From Hyphomonas sp. (GTDB lineage Bacteria > Pseudomonadota > Alphaproteobacteria > Caulobacterales > Hyphomonadaceae): a stretch of 64,000 nucleotides of DNA. Shown here in pieces: positions 51,814-60,462 of the stretch (within the stretch, counting starts at the first letter, position 1; every line of letters starts with the position of its first letter). Both the position numbers and the translations under genes were made by a program. The stretch covers positions 1 to 64,000 of the forward strand of contig NZ_WGLO01000009.1 of NCBI RefSeq assembly GCF_016125515.1. Direction: 5' to 3'. The notes beneath the pieces are model-generated. The model saw nothing but the letters and a program-made list of their open reading frames with translations. It was not told where the DNA came from and did no database searches.

Positions 51814-53615
51814 TCCCCATCCATCCGCAGCGCCGCCACGAACGCTTCCTGCGGAATCTCGACCTGGCCGAACTGGCGCATGCGTTTCTTGCCGGCGGCT
51901 TGTTTGTCCAGCAGCTTGCGCTTGCGGGTCGCGTCGCCGCCGTAGCATTTCGCCGTCACGTCCTTGCGCATCGCGCTGATCGTCTCGCGCGCCACGACCC
52001 GTCCGCCGATGGCGGCCTGGATCGGGATCTTGAACATCTGCCGCGGGATAAGGTCCTTCAGGCGTTCGCACATCTGCCGGCCGCGGCTTTCGGCGCGGTC
52101 TCGGTGCACCAGCATGGCGAGCGCATCGACGGGCTCTTCGTTGACCAGGATCTGCAGCTTGACGAGGTTTTCCGCGCGGTGGCCGATCAGGTTGTAGTCA
52201 AAGCTCGCATAGCCGCGCGAAATCGATTTCAGCCGGTCATAGAAGTCGAACACGACTTCGTTGAGCGGTAGTTCGTATTTCACGCAGGCTCGTCCGCCTA
52301 CGTATGAAAGTTCCTTCTGGATGCCGCGCCGATCCTGGCAGAGTTTCAGGATCGAGCCGAGATATTCGTCCGGCGTGTAGATTGTCGCCGAAATCCAGGG
52401 CTCGCGGATTTCGCGGATACGCACCACGTCCGGCATATCGGCCGGATTGTGCAGCTCGATCTCGCTGCCGTCCGTCATCGTCATCTGGTAGACCACGCTC
52501 GGCGCGGTCGCGATCAGGTCGAGGTCGAACTCGCGGCTGAGACGTTCCTGGATGATCTCGAGGTGCAGGAGACCCAGGAAGCCGCAGCGGAAACCCATGC
52601 CGAGCGCGGCGGAGGTTTCCATCTCCCAGGTGAAGCTCGCATCGTTCAGGCGCAGCTTGCTCATCGCCGCGCGCAGGTCGTCGAAGTCGCCCGCATCCAT
52701 CGGGAACAGGCCGCAGAACACGACCGGCTGCACCTCCTTGTAGCCGGGCAGGGCCTTGTCGGCCGGGCGCTTGTCCTCGGTGATCGTGTCGCCGATCGCC
52801 GTGTCGCCGACTTCCTTGATCGAGGCGACGAAATAGCCGACCTCGCCGGGCCCTAGCGCGTCGGTCTCGGTGAGCTTCGGATTGAACGTGCCGATCTTGT
52901 CGATCTCGTAGACGCCGCCAGTGCGCATCATCCGGATCGTTTGCTTCTTCTTCAGCACGCCGTCATGCACGCGCACGATGACCACGACGCCGAGATAGGG
53001 ATCGTAGTAGGCGTCCACGAGCGCCGCCTTGAGGGGCGCATCGGCGTCGCCGCTGCGCGGCGGGGGCAGCTGCGTGACGATGGCTTCCAGCACGTCCGGA
53101 ATGCCAAGGCCGGTCTTGGCCGAAATCTCGACAGCGTTGGCCGTGTCGAGGCCGATGATCTCCTCGATCTGCTCTTTCACGCGCGCCACATCGGCGGCCG
53201 GCAGGTCCACCTTGTTCAGCACCGGCACGATCTCGTGGTTCTGGTCGATCGCCTGATAGACGTTGGCGAGCGTCTGGGCTTCCACGCCCTGCGAGGCGTC
53301 GACGACCAGCAGCGAACCTTCGCACGCCGCCAGGCACCGGCTCACCTCATAGGCGAAGTCCACGTGCCCGGGCGTGTCCATCAGGTTCAGCGTATAGGTC
53401 TCGCCGTCCTTCGCCGTGTAGCTCAGGCGCACGGTCTGGGCCTTGATCGTGATGCCGCGCTCCTTCTCGATATCCATCGAGTCGAGCACCTGTTCGCTCA
53501 TTTCACGGTCGGAAAGGCCCCCGCAGGCCTGAATAAGGCGGTCGGCGAGGGTCGATTTGCCATGGTCGATATGGGCAATGATCGAGAAATTGCGGATTTT
53601 GTCGCGTGGGGTCAT
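51810..53615 (-). CDS. lepA: Elongation factor 4
   Basis: LepA/EF4 is a translational GTPase affecting ribosome assembly or back-translocation. The 601-residue length is standard. G motifs are [14 protein letters not shown] (G1), RGITIKAQ (G2), DTPGHVDF (G3) and NKVDLPAAD (G4). The LepA-specific C-terminal domain ends with [22 protein letters not shown] 53615 was chosen to fit the usual N-terminus ([18 protein letters not shown]); ATG 53624 is in frame. Confidence 0.97.
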   Translation of the reverse strand: MTPRDKIRNFSIIAHIDHGKSTLADRLIQACGGLSDREMSEQVLDSMDIEKERGITIKAQTVRLSYTAKDGETYTLNLMDTPGHVDFAYEVSRCLAACEGSLLVVDASQGVEAQTLANVYQAIDQNHEIVPVLNKVDLPAADVARVKEQIEEIIGLDTANAVEISAKTGLGIPDVLEAIVTQLPPPRSGDADAPLKAALVDAYYDPYLGVVVIVRVHDGVLKKKQTIRMMRTGGVYEIDKIGTFNPKLTETDALGPGEVGYFVASIKEVGDTAIGDTITEDKRPADKALPGYKEVQPVVFCGLFPMDAGDFDDLRAAMSKLRLNDASFTWEMETSAALGMGFRCGFLGLLHLEIIQERLSREFDLDLIATAPSVVYQMTMTDGSEIELHNPADMPDVVRIREIREPWISATIYTPDEYLGSILKLCQDRRGIQKELSYVGGRACVKYELPLNEVVFDFYDRLKSISRGYASFDYNLIGHRAENLVKLQILVNEEPVDALAMLVHRDRAESRGRQMCERLKDLIPRQMFKIPIQAAIGGRVVARETISAMRKDVTAKCYGGDATRKRKLLDKQAAGKKRMRQFGQVEIPQEAFVAALRMDGD

Positions 53616-53732
53616 GGGCGGCATATAGCGGGGCCTGCGCCGCGCGGGAAGTAGGCCCGGACGGGTCGCCACACTGGCGCCTTCCTGCGCCGGCGCGTAT
53701 GAGAGAAGCCATACACGCGAGGAGTGACACCG

Positions 53733-54290
53733 ATGAGACTGGGGATTGCGGCGATGAGCCTGTTGGCACTGGGCGCCTGCGGCTACTTCAGCAAGGCTGC
53801 CGATACGGCCGAAATGGTCGATGTCGCGCCGGGACCCGCCGGCGAAGAGGTTGTCTCCGAACCGTCAGACTGGGAGGAGCCTGTGATGCCCACGCCCGAA
53901 GAGGCCGCCCGCGCCGCCGAAGAGGCCCAGAACAAGGCCGAGGCCGGCGTGGTCTATGTCGGCGCCGACAAGAAGGGCACCACCGTCACCTTGAAGATGG
54001 GCGAAACCCTCCGCATCGAGCTCGAATCGATCCCCACGGCCGGCTATGTCTGGAACCTGGTCGAAACGCCGGACTTCATGCAGCCTGCCGGCGAATCCAC
54101 CCGTCCGACCGATCCGGCCTACCAGAATCTCCCCGGCTATACCGGCGGCAATCATTACCTGAGCTTCGATTTCACCCCCAAGGCCGCCGGCACCGGCACC
54201 TTCAAGCTGACCGAGGGCCGCCCCTGGGAAACCGATGAAGAGCCGATGGACCGGTTCGAGGTGACGGTCACCGTCACGCCGGAAGGGTAG
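53733..54290 (+). CDS. Chagasin-family cysteine protease inhibitor lipoprotein
   Basis: The 185-residue protein has a lipobox (LLALGACGY), an acidic linker, then a chagasin/ICP (I42) domain from about residue 75. All three inhibitory loops are recognisable: PTAGYVWNL (loop L2, NPTTG-like), [10 protein letters not shown] (L4) and EGRPWE (L6, RPW). Such proteins block papain-family proteases and would act in the periplasm or at the surface. GGAG precedes ATG 53733. Confidence 0.85.
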   Translation: MRLGIAAMSLLALGACGYFSKAADTAEMVDVAPGPAGEEVVSEPSDWEEPVMPTPEEAARAAEEAQNKAEAGVVYVGADKKGTTVTLKMGETLRIELESIPTAGYVWNLVETPDFMQPAGESTRPTDPAYQNLPGYTGGNHYLSFDFTPKAAGTGTFKLTEGRPWETDEEPMDRFEVTVTVTPEG

Positions 54291-54299
54291 GGCGCCCCC

Positions 54300-55397
54300 T
54301 TGCCGGACAGCCAGCCGATCCCCGCAACGACCGGAATCACGGAAGAGGGCTACCTCACCGATTGCTGGTAGCTGGCCGCGCCTTCGGCGCACCTCAAGCC
54401 CGGCAAGCAGCAGCGCCTGATGATCCTCGGCGAACCGGTTGTGGTCGGCCGCACGCCGGGCGGTGACGCCTTCGCCCTGCGCGACATCTGCCCCCACCGC
54501 CTCGTGCCGCTCTCGGCGGGCCGGCAGCTTGAAACGAACGGCGAGTGGACGCTGCAATGCCCGTATCACGGCTGGCGCTTCGGCACCGACGGCGGCTGCC
54601 GGCTGATGCCCAGCCTGACCGACGACAGCCCCTACGACCCGACCAAGGTCAAGGTGCGCCGCTACCCCGTCCATGAGGCAAACGGCGCGGTCTACCTTTA
54701 TGTCGCGCACGATCCGCGCTCGGCCGCGCCGCCGGCCGTACCGCCGCCGGATTTTGGTCCGCTCCCGGACAAACCCGGCTTCGTCATCGAAGACGAATTC
54801 AACGCCCATATGGACGACGCCGTCGTCGGCCTGATGGATCCCGCCCACGTGCCCTTCGTGCATAACCAATGGTGGTGGCGCCCGCCGTCTGCCGGTCTGA
54901 AACTCAAGGAAAAGCCCTTCATCCCCACCGAGCGCGGCTGGGCCATCGACCGTCATGCGCCCTCGTCGAATTCGAAACTCTACCGCTGGGTCTTCGGCGG
55001 CAGCGTGCAGACCGAGATCCGCTTCCAGCTGCCGGGCTATCGCTGGGAAATCATCTCCAACGATACCGCGCGCCTCCTCACGCTCACCTGCCTGACGCCA
55101 GAGGCGCCAAAGAAGACCCGCATCACCCAGTTCACCTGGTGGACGGGCGCGCCGCTGCTGCAGCTCGCGGTGCCGCTCGCCAAACGCATGGGCGCCAAAT
55201 TCCTCTCGCAGGATGGCACGATGGTCGACCTGCAGAACCAGGGCATGGCGCACCAGAAGGCGATGCTCTGGATCGACGATATCGACGTGCAGGCCAAATG
55301 GTACCAGCAGCTCAAACGCGAATGGACCGCCGCCCGCACCGAAGGCCGAGACTTCGCGAACCCCATCCAGCCCCGCGTGCTGAAGTGGATGAGCTGA
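54300..55397 (+). pseudogene. Rieske ring-hydroxylating oxygenase gene interrupted by an amber codon
   Basis: From TTG 54300 the frame reads PDSQPIPATTGITEEGYLTD then CW, a TAG stop at 54369-54371, then LAAPSAHLKPGKQQRLMILGEP. Family members have WYLA here, so a Tyr codon has become TAG. The rest is intact: Rieske ligands in CPHR and CPYHGW, and the iron motif DPAHVPFVH. TTG 54300 is the only start after the previous in-frame stop. Translation could restart at ATG 54420, losing 40 residues including the first strand, but no good ribosome-binding site is seen there. A tight gap follows the chagasin gene. Confidence 0.75.
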
Positions 55398-55398
55398 G
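55371..55398 (+). repeat. 28-bp direct repeat, left copy
   Basis: This segment spans the last eight codons and stop of the Rieske gene (PRVLKWMS). It recurs at 56283-56310 with a single A-to-T change. The two copies bracket 884 bases that hold the EF-G-like gene and nothing else. Confidence 0.85.
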
Positions 55399-55409
55399 GC
55401 GCGCTGCGG

Positions 55410-56270
55410 ATGATCGGTCTGCCTGCGGACTATTACCCGATCGAGCTCGCCATCGAACTCTTCAGCGCCACTGAACTCCCCCGCCTGCTCGATCTGATCG
55501 GCGAAAAAGACGTGCGCTTCGAAAAGTTGGCAGAGGTTCCGGGCGGCCTGCTATCCTTGCGCAGCGAAACCGAGCTGACTTCCGTGCTCGCCACTCTCAA
55601 GGCGGCGTTTGGCGACCGCCTGATGGCCGGTTATCCCTCGATTGCCTACAGGGAGCGGATCACCCGCGCCGTCGAGATCAAGCACGTTCAGCAGCACCCC
55701 GCCGGGCCCGCGCAGCCTTTCACACACATCCGGATTCGGTTTTATCCGCTGGAGCCCGGGTCCGGTTTCGTCTTCGAAAGCGCTCTGCCGGCAGGTGTCG
55801 TCCCGGCTGAACTTCTGGCCGGCGCTGAACTTGGCCTGAGCCTCGCGAAGGATCGCGGCCTTCTTGCTGGTTATCCAGTCACGGACTTTCGCGCCAGCCT
55901 CGCCGGGTTCGATTTCTGCGGCGCTGATCCGAGTCCTGTCGCGCTGCAAACAGCAGCGCGCGGCGCATTCCAGCAGCTCAAGATGGCCGCTAATCCGCGA
56001 CTGACCGAGCCGTCCGTCGATCTGACAATCCGTCTAAACGGCGCGCCCGCAGAGGAGGTGAGAAAGGCGATGGACGGCCGTAGCGAAGCCGAGATCGCCG
56101 GTACAGACTTCCCGCAGACGATTGCGCTGCGCTTCCACGCTCGGCTCGCCCACACCTTCGGGTTTGAAGCCGAACTTGGGCGCCGCGCGCCCCGCGCACA
56201 ACTGACATCCATCCGCTTTGCCGGAATGATCGACGTACCGTCCGCCGAACACGATTGCGACGACGACTGA
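55410..56270 (+). CDS. Free-standing EF-G domain III-V protein without GTPase
   Basis: The 286-residue protein matches the C-terminal half of elongation factor G in order and length. Residues 10-85 resemble domain III, ending GYPSIAYRERI (EF-G: P.VAYRETI). Residues 86-195 resemble domain IV (HIRIRFYPLEPGSGFVFESA; GLLAGYPVTDFRASL). Residues 196-275 resemble domain V (AANPRLTEPSVDLTIRLNG; LAHTFGFEAELG). No GTP-binding domain is present. The conserved YHDVDS tip of domain IV is changed to FDFCGAD. It might bind the ribosomal A site as a blocker or protector; this is inference. Confidence 0.75.
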   Translation: MIGLPADYYPIELAIELFSATELPRLLDLIGEKDVRFEKLAEVPGGLLSLRSETELTSVLATLKAAFGDRLMAGYPSIAYRERITRAVEIKHVQQHPAGPAQPFTHIRIRFYPLEPGSGFVFESALPAGVVPAELLAGAELGLSLAKDRGLLAGYPVTDFRASLAGFDFCGADPSPVALQTAARGAFQQLKMAANPRLTEPSVDLTIRLNGAPAEEVRKAMDGRSEAEIAGTDFPQTIALRFHARLAHTFGFEAELGRRAPRAQLTSIRFAGMIDVPSAEHDCDDD

Positions 56271-56282
56271 CGTCAGACGCCG

Positions 56283-56310
56283 CCCCGCGTGCTGAAGTGG
56301 TTGAGCTGAG
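56283..56310 (+). repeat. 28-bp direct repeat, right copy
   Basis: This copy matches 55371-55398 at 27 of 28 positions. In frame it would read PRVLKWLS and stop. No other piece of an oxygenase gene precedes it. The remaining sequence to 56451 holds no gene apart from the leader of the fasciclin gene. Confidence 0.85.
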
Positions 56311-56451
56311 ATTTCTGCACACGTGCATTTGGCTGCCCCAAAATAGCCTACATGAAATGTAATTCATAAATCTGGCCGGGTGGGACATTCGTTCCAGCTT
56401 TTGCAGGGCGCGACGCGAAGCGCGCCCCCCAGTCACAGAAGGAAATCTCCC

Positions 56452-57024
56452 ATGAAATCACTCCTGCTTGCTGCAGCCGCAGTCAGCGCCCTTGCGCTCG
56501 CTGCCTGTTCGCCCACTGAAACCGCGCCAGTCACGCCGCCTGCGGTCGAAGAGCCCGTGGCCGAGCCTGTCGTCGAAACGCCCGTTCCGGCGCCCACCAC
56601 GATCGTCGATATCGCCGTCGCCAATCTCGACCTGACAACCCTTGTCACCGCCATTCAGGCTGCGGGCCTTGCCGAAACGCTGTCCGGAGAAGGTCCGTTC
56701 ACGGTCTTTGCGCCGTCCAACGAAGCCTTCGCCGCGCTGCCGGCCGGCGAGCTCGATGCGCTGCTCCTGCCGGAAAACAAGGACAAGCTGGTTCGTATCC
56801 TGTCTTACCATGTCGTCCCCGGCATGGTGATGGCCGCCGATATTCCAGCTGAAGCTGATGCCGGCGCTACGGCCTCGGTCAACAACCTCGACCTTTCGGT
56901 CCGTACGACCGCTGATGGCAAGGCCATGGTCAACCAGGCCACGGTTACGCAGGCCGACATCCCGGCTTCCAACGGTGTAGTCCACGTGATCGACACGGTG
57001 CTCCTCCCGCGCCTGGAAGAATAG
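56452..57024 (+). CDS. Fasciclin-domain lipoprotein
   Basis: The 190-residue protein has a signal with lipobox (ALALAACSP), a Pro/Val/Glu-rich linker and one FAS1 domain (residues 50-188). The FAS1 motifs are GPFTVFAPSNEAFAALP (H1) and SNGVVHVIDTVLLP (H2), with SYHVVPGMV between. FAS1 domains mediate adhesion or surface binding. It has a GGAA site before ATG 56452 and a clear terminator after its stop, so it forms a single-gene unit. Confidence 0.93.
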   Translation: MKSLLLAAAAVSALALAACSPTETAPVTPPAVEEPVAEPVVETPVPAPTTIVDIAVANLDLTTLVTAIQAAGLAETLSGEGPFTVFAPSNEAFAALPAGELDALLLPENKDKLVRILSYHVVPGMVMAADIPAEADAGATASVNNLDLSVRTTADGKAMVNQATVTQADIPASNGVVHVIDTVLLPRLEE

Positions 57025-57046
57025 GTCTTCCGTTGATGGAAATTCG

Positions 57047-57076
57047 GCCGCGCCCGTTTGTCGGGCGCGGCTTTTT
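57047..57076 (+). terminator. Rho-independent terminator after the fasciclin gene
   Basis: GCCGCGCCCG (57047-57056) and CGGGCGCGGC (57062-57071) pair perfectly with a five-base TTTGT loop, followed by five T. Confidence 0.9.
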
Positions 57077-57137
57077 CATGCGCCGATGATCCTGATCTGC
57101 GCCGCGTGCGTATAGCCGGCAGATAAGGACCGTTGCC

Positions 57138-57776
57138 ATGAAGCGCATGTACGCCATTGCCGCCGCCGTGTTGATCGCGTTCGGCGCTGCCGCCGAGAAA
57201 GGACCCGATATGCCCGCCTATGACATCCTGGCTGAAGACGGACGGGCCGAAATCCGGCTCTATGCGCCTCAGATCGTGGCCGAAGTGACCGTCAAGGCCG
57301 GGTCCCTCTCTGGAGCCGCCAGCGAGGGCTTCCGCCCGCTCGCAAACTACATCTTCGGCGCCAACACGCCGCGCCAGAAGATCGAGATGACCAGCCCGGT
57401 CACGGTCGCGCCCAAAGGCCAGAAAATTGCAATGACTGCGCCCGTCACGGCCGCGCCCGCTGACGCGGGCGGTGACTATGTCGTTCACTTCCTGATGCCG
57501 CCCGAGTGGACGCTGGATACGCTGCCTGCGCCGTCGAATCCCGCGATTGTCCTCAAGGAAATGCCGGCCCGCACGGTCGCGGCCCTGCGCTATAACGGCC
57601 CCGACACGGCCAGCCGGCGACAGAAGGTCGAGGCTGACCTGCGCGAATTCGTTGCGCAACAGGGCTTCCGCGGTGCCGGCGCTGCAGAGTGGGCCGGTTA
57701 TGACAGCCCGATGGTGCCCTTCTTCCTGCGCCGCTACGAGATCATCATCCCGCTCCCCACCGCGAACAAAGAGTGA
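57138..57776 (+). CDS. SOUL/heme-binding family protein
   Basis: The 212-residue protein has an N-terminal signal peptide (cleaved near AFGAAAEK) and a SOUL domain. The doubled motif KIEMTSPVTV and KIAMTAPVTA, the PPEWTLDTLPAP turn and the closing PFFLRRYEIIIPL are characteristic. SOUL proteins bind heme or related compounds; the bacterial role is not known. AAGGA precedes the ATG. It is followed by ruvC after 45 bases. Confidence 0.9.
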   Translation: MKRMYAIAAAVLIAFGAAAEKGPDMPAYDILAEDGRAEIRLYAPQIVAEVTVKAGSLSGAASEGFRPLANYIFGANTPRQKIEMTSPVTVAPKGQKIAMTAPVTAAPADAGGDYVVHFLMPPEWTLDTLPAPSNPAIVLKEMPARTVAALRYNGPDTASRRQKVEADLREFVAQQGFRGAGAAEWAGYDSPMVPFFLRRYEIIIPLPTANKE

Positions 57777-57821
57777 AACTTCAAGCTGTCTTTAACCCTT
57801 CCCCCTGCTAGGGTGGCGGGC

Positions 57822-58328
57822 ATGACAGCTTCGATTCGCATCCTCGGCATCGACCCCGGCCTGCGCCATACTGGCTGGGGCGTCATCGAACAATCCGGCA
57901 TGCGCCTCACTCATGTCGCCCACGGCGTCATCCAGGCCGAAACGGACCTCTCGATGGCCGAGCGCCTCGGCCAGATCTTCGAAGCCGTCGGCGAACTTGC
58001 CCGCCATCACGCGCCGGATGCGGCCGGCGTGGAGGAGACCATCGTCAACGCCAACCCGCGCTCCGCCCTGAAGCTCGGCCAGGCGCGCGGCGCGGCCATG
58101 GCCGCCCTCGCCATGGCCGGCATCCCCGTCTCGGAATTCGCCCCCCGCCAGATCAAGCTCGCCATCGTCGGCACCGGTACCGCCGACAAGGATCAGGTGA
58201 AGTTCATGGTCCAGCGGCTGCTGCCCCGGGCAGGGGAGATGAAGCTCGACGCCGCCGACGCGCTCGCCTGCGCCATCTGCACCGCCCACCATCTGCCCGC
58301 CGCCTTCCGCAAGAAAGGCGCCGCATGA
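57822..58328 (+). CDS. ruvC: Holliday junction resolvase RuvC
   Basis: RuvC cuts Holliday junctions symmetrically with RuvAB. The 168-residue dimeric nuclease has the catalytic acids in ILGIDPGLRHTG (Asp), VEETIVNANPRSALKLGQ (Glu) and KLDAADALACAICTAHH (two Asp). ATG 57822 begins MTASIRILG; a GTG at 57813 is also in frame. It overlaps ruvA by four bases. Confidence 0.97.
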   Translation: MTASIRILGIDPGLRHTGWGVIEQSGMRLTHVAHGVIQAETDLSMAERLGQIFEAVGELARHHAPDAAGVEETIVNANPRSALKLGQARGAAMAALAMAGIPVSEFAPRQIKLAIVGTGTADKDQVKFMVQRLLPRAGEMKLDAADALACAICTAHHLPAAFRKKGAA

Positions 58329-58948
58329 TCATCGGCCGTCTCACCGGAGAGGTTGCCGCCCTCGGGCTTGACCATGTCCTCATCGATGTGAACGGCGTCG
58401 GCTATGTCGCCCTCGCCGGCACCCGGCTGCTCGCCCGCCTGCACGGCGGCGACAAGGTCACGGTGCATGTCGAAACGCGCGTCACCGAAAGCTCGATCAC
58501 CCTCTTTGCTTTCGCCACCGATGAAGAACGCGCCTGGTTCGTGCGCCTGCAGGATGTGCCAGGCGTCGCCGGCAAGTCCGCCCTCGCCATCCTCGACGGT
58601 CTCGCCCCGGCCGAAATCATGGACGCCATCGCCCTCGGCGATGCCGGCGCTTTCACCCGCGCCAAAGGCATCGGCAAGAAACTCGGTGAACGCATCGTCA
58701 CCGAACTCGCCGGCAAGGCCCCGCCGATGGGACGTTTCGGCAAGTTCGAAACCGCTGCCATCGCTGGCCTCGCCTCCCAGCCCGTCGCCGCCTCCACCGG
58801 CCCGCGCGCCGAAGCTATCAGTGCCCTGACAAATCTCGGCTACACCCCGTCCGAAGCCTCCCGCGCCGTCGCCGTCGCTGCCAAGGACGGGGCCGCCGAT
58901 GACGTCTCCGCCCTCGTCAAGGGCGCGCTGAAGGAACTTGCGCGATGA
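58325..58948 (+). CDS. ruvA: Holliday junction branch migration protein RuvA
   Basis: RuvA binds four-way junctions as a tetramer and loads RuvB. The 207-residue protein begins [10 protein letters not shown], has helix-hairpin-helix motifs in [13 protein letters not shown] and [16 protein letters not shown], and ends in the three-helix domain III ([17 protein letters not shown]) that contacts RuvB. It overlaps both ruvC and ruvB by four bases. Confidence 0.97.
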   Translation: MIIGRLTGEVAALGLDHVLIDVNGVGYVALAGTRLLARLHGGDKVTVHVETRVTESSITLFAFATDEERAWFVRLQDVPGVAGKSALAILDGLAPAEIMDAIALGDAGAFTRAKGIGKKLGERIVTELAGKAPPMGRFGKFETAAIAGLASQPVAASTGPRAEAISALTNLGYTPSEASRAVAVAAKDGAADDVSALVKGALKELAR

Positions 58949-59976
58949 ACCGTAAGGATTCCCTCGCCGATTCCAACGCCCAGGCGCCCGACGCGCTGGA
59001 CCGCGCGCTGCGGCCCCAGACGTTCGAGGACTATGTCGGCCAGCGCAAGGCGAAGGCGAACCTGAAAGTCTATGTCGATGCCGCCCGCGGCCGCGCCGAA
59101 GCGCTTGACCACGTCCTCCTCTTCGGCCCGCCCGGCCTCGGCAAGACGACCCTCGCGCAGATCCTCGCCCGCGAGATGGGCGTCGGCTTCCGCGCCACCT
59201 CCGGTCCCGTCATCGCCAAGCCCGGCGACCTTGCCGCCATCCTTACCAATCTTGAGCCGAACGATGTTCTCTTCATCGATGAGATCCACCGTCTCCCCGC
59301 CATCGTCGAGGAAATCCTCTATCCCGCGATGGAAGACTACGCCCTCGACATCGTGATCGGGGAGGGGCCTGCCGCGCGCTCCGTGCGGCTCGATCTGTCG
59401 CCCTTTACCCTCGTTGGCGCCACCACCCGCGCGGGCCTCCTGGCGACGCCCCTGCGCGACCGGTTTGGCATTCCGCTGCGTCTCGATTTCTACGAGCCCG
59501 AAGAGCTCGCCCGCATCGTCATGGCGGCGGCCCGCAAGCTCGGTGCTCCGATCACGGAGGAAGGCGCCATCGAGATCGCCGCGCGCGCGCGCGGTACGCC
59601 CCGCATTGCGCTGCGCCTCCTGCGCCGCGTGCGCGACTTTGCCGACGCCGAAGGCCAACCCATCGACAAGCCGGCCGCCGACCGCGCGCTCAAACGCCTC
59701 GAGATCGACACGGACGGTCTCGACGCGCTCGACCGGCGCTATCTCCACGCCCTCGTCAACACCTATGCCGGCGGCCCGGTCGGTGCCGACACGCTCGCCG
59801 CCGCGCTCAGCGAGGCGCGCGATGCCGTCGAAGATGTGATCGAGCCGTACCTGATGCAGAAAGGCTATGTCGCCCGCACCCCGCGCGGTCGCGTCGCCGC
59901 CCCACTCGCCTACGAACGCCTCAGCCTGCCTCCCCCCAACGGCCAGCAAAGCACTCTGTTCACGGACGAAGACTGA
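58945..59976 (+). CDS. ruvB: Holliday junction branch migration helicase RuvB
   Basis: RuvB is the AAA+ motor of branch migration. The 343-residue product has Walker [13 protein letters not shown], Walker [10 protein letters not shown], sensor/arginine-finger region [19 protein letters not shown], and the C-terminal winged helix ending [14 protein letters not shown]. Its ATG overlaps ruvA. It is the last gene of ruvCAB. Confidence 0.98.
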   Translation: MNRKDSLADSNAQAPDALDRALRPQTFEDYVGQRKAKANLKVYVDAARGRAEALDHVLLFGPPGLGKTTLAQILAREMGVGFRATSGPVIAKPGDLAAILTNLEPNDVLFIDEIHRLPAIVEEILYPAMEDYALDIVIGEGPAARSVRLDLSPFTLVGATTRAGLLATPLRDRFGIPLRLDFYEPEELARIVMAAARKLGAPITEEGAIEIAARARGTPRIALRLLRRVRDFADAEGQPIDKPAADRALKRLEIDTDGLDALDRRYLHALVNTYAGGPVGADTLAAALSEARDAVEDVIEPYLMQKGYVARTPRGRVAAPLAYERLSLPPPNGQQSTLFTDED

Positions 59977-59981
59977 CATGT

Positions 59982-60003
59982 CCCCTCTCCGGAACGGGGA
60001 GGG
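59982..60003. repeat. GC-rich hairpin after ruvB
   Basis: CCCTCTCC (59983-59990) pairs with GGGGAGGG (59996-60003), with one G-T wobble and a GGAAC loop, in the gap between the convergent ruvB and DUF983 genes. It has no T tract. Its sequence looks like the dispersed palindromes that are frequent in alphaproteobacterial genomes, but only one copy is in this window. Confidence 0.4.
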
Positions 60004-60032
60004 TCATGGTGGGGCTCTTCAGCTCCCTGCGC

Positions 60033-60386
60033 CTATTCCTGGTTCCGCATGTTCCACAGCGCGCCGATCAGCCCGCCCTTGATGCGCGGCAGCAGGAACA
60101 GCACCGCGCCGATCGCAAACACGCCCAGCACCGGCAGCGTGATCCAGCGGGGCCAGTCCTCATGCCGCGCGGCAATGAAGGTCAGCGTCGCCAGCAGCGG
60201 CCCCAGCATCAGGACCGTCAGCCAGGACGGCCCGTCATCCGCCGCGATCTGCCCCGTTGGCGCGCCGCACTGCGTGCAGGCCGGGGCCTGTTTGAGATAG
60301 GCCGTGAACATCCGCCCCTCGCCGCAGGCCGGGCAGCGCCCCCTCAGGCCGCGCGAGATACACCGGAGGGCAGGGGACATGGCCAT
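60033..60386 (-). CDS. DUF983 family membrane protein
   Basis: The 117-residue protein has an N-terminal zinc-ribbon-like pair of CxxC motifs (RCPACGEGRMF and ACTQCGA) followed by two transmembrane helices (about residues 55-72 and 80-100). This is the DUF983 layout, of unknown function, sometimes found near cytochrome oxidase genes. ATG 60386 or 60380 can serve as start. It is divergent from the DUF3137 gene. Confidence 0.88.
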   Translation of the reverse strand: MAMSPALRCISRGLRGRCPACGEGRMFTAYLKQAPACTQCGAPTGQIAADDGPSWLTVLMLGPLLATLTFIAARHEDWPRWITLPVLGVFAIGAVLFLLPRIKGGLIGALWNMRNQE

Positions 60387-60462
60387 AGCGCACCTTAGCG
60401 CCTCCCTCGCCCGGCTGGACCGTGGGATGACGCCGCATCCTGCGTCTGCTAACTCCGATTCC

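Noticed and set aside
54420-55397. ATG 54420 as the native start of the Rieske gene
   Set aside because: The 40 codons upstream read as normal Rieske oxygenase N-terminus except for one TAG, and no ribosome-binding site precedes ATG 54420.
55371-56310. Reading the 28-bp direct repeats as a CRISPR remnant
   Set aside because: There are only two copies, 884 bases apart, each overlapping or mimicking the end of a coding sequence; no spacer-repeat array or cas gene is present.
59982-60003. Hairpin after ruvB as an intrinsic terminator
   Set aside because: There is no T tract on either side; it is listed only as a hairpin repeat.
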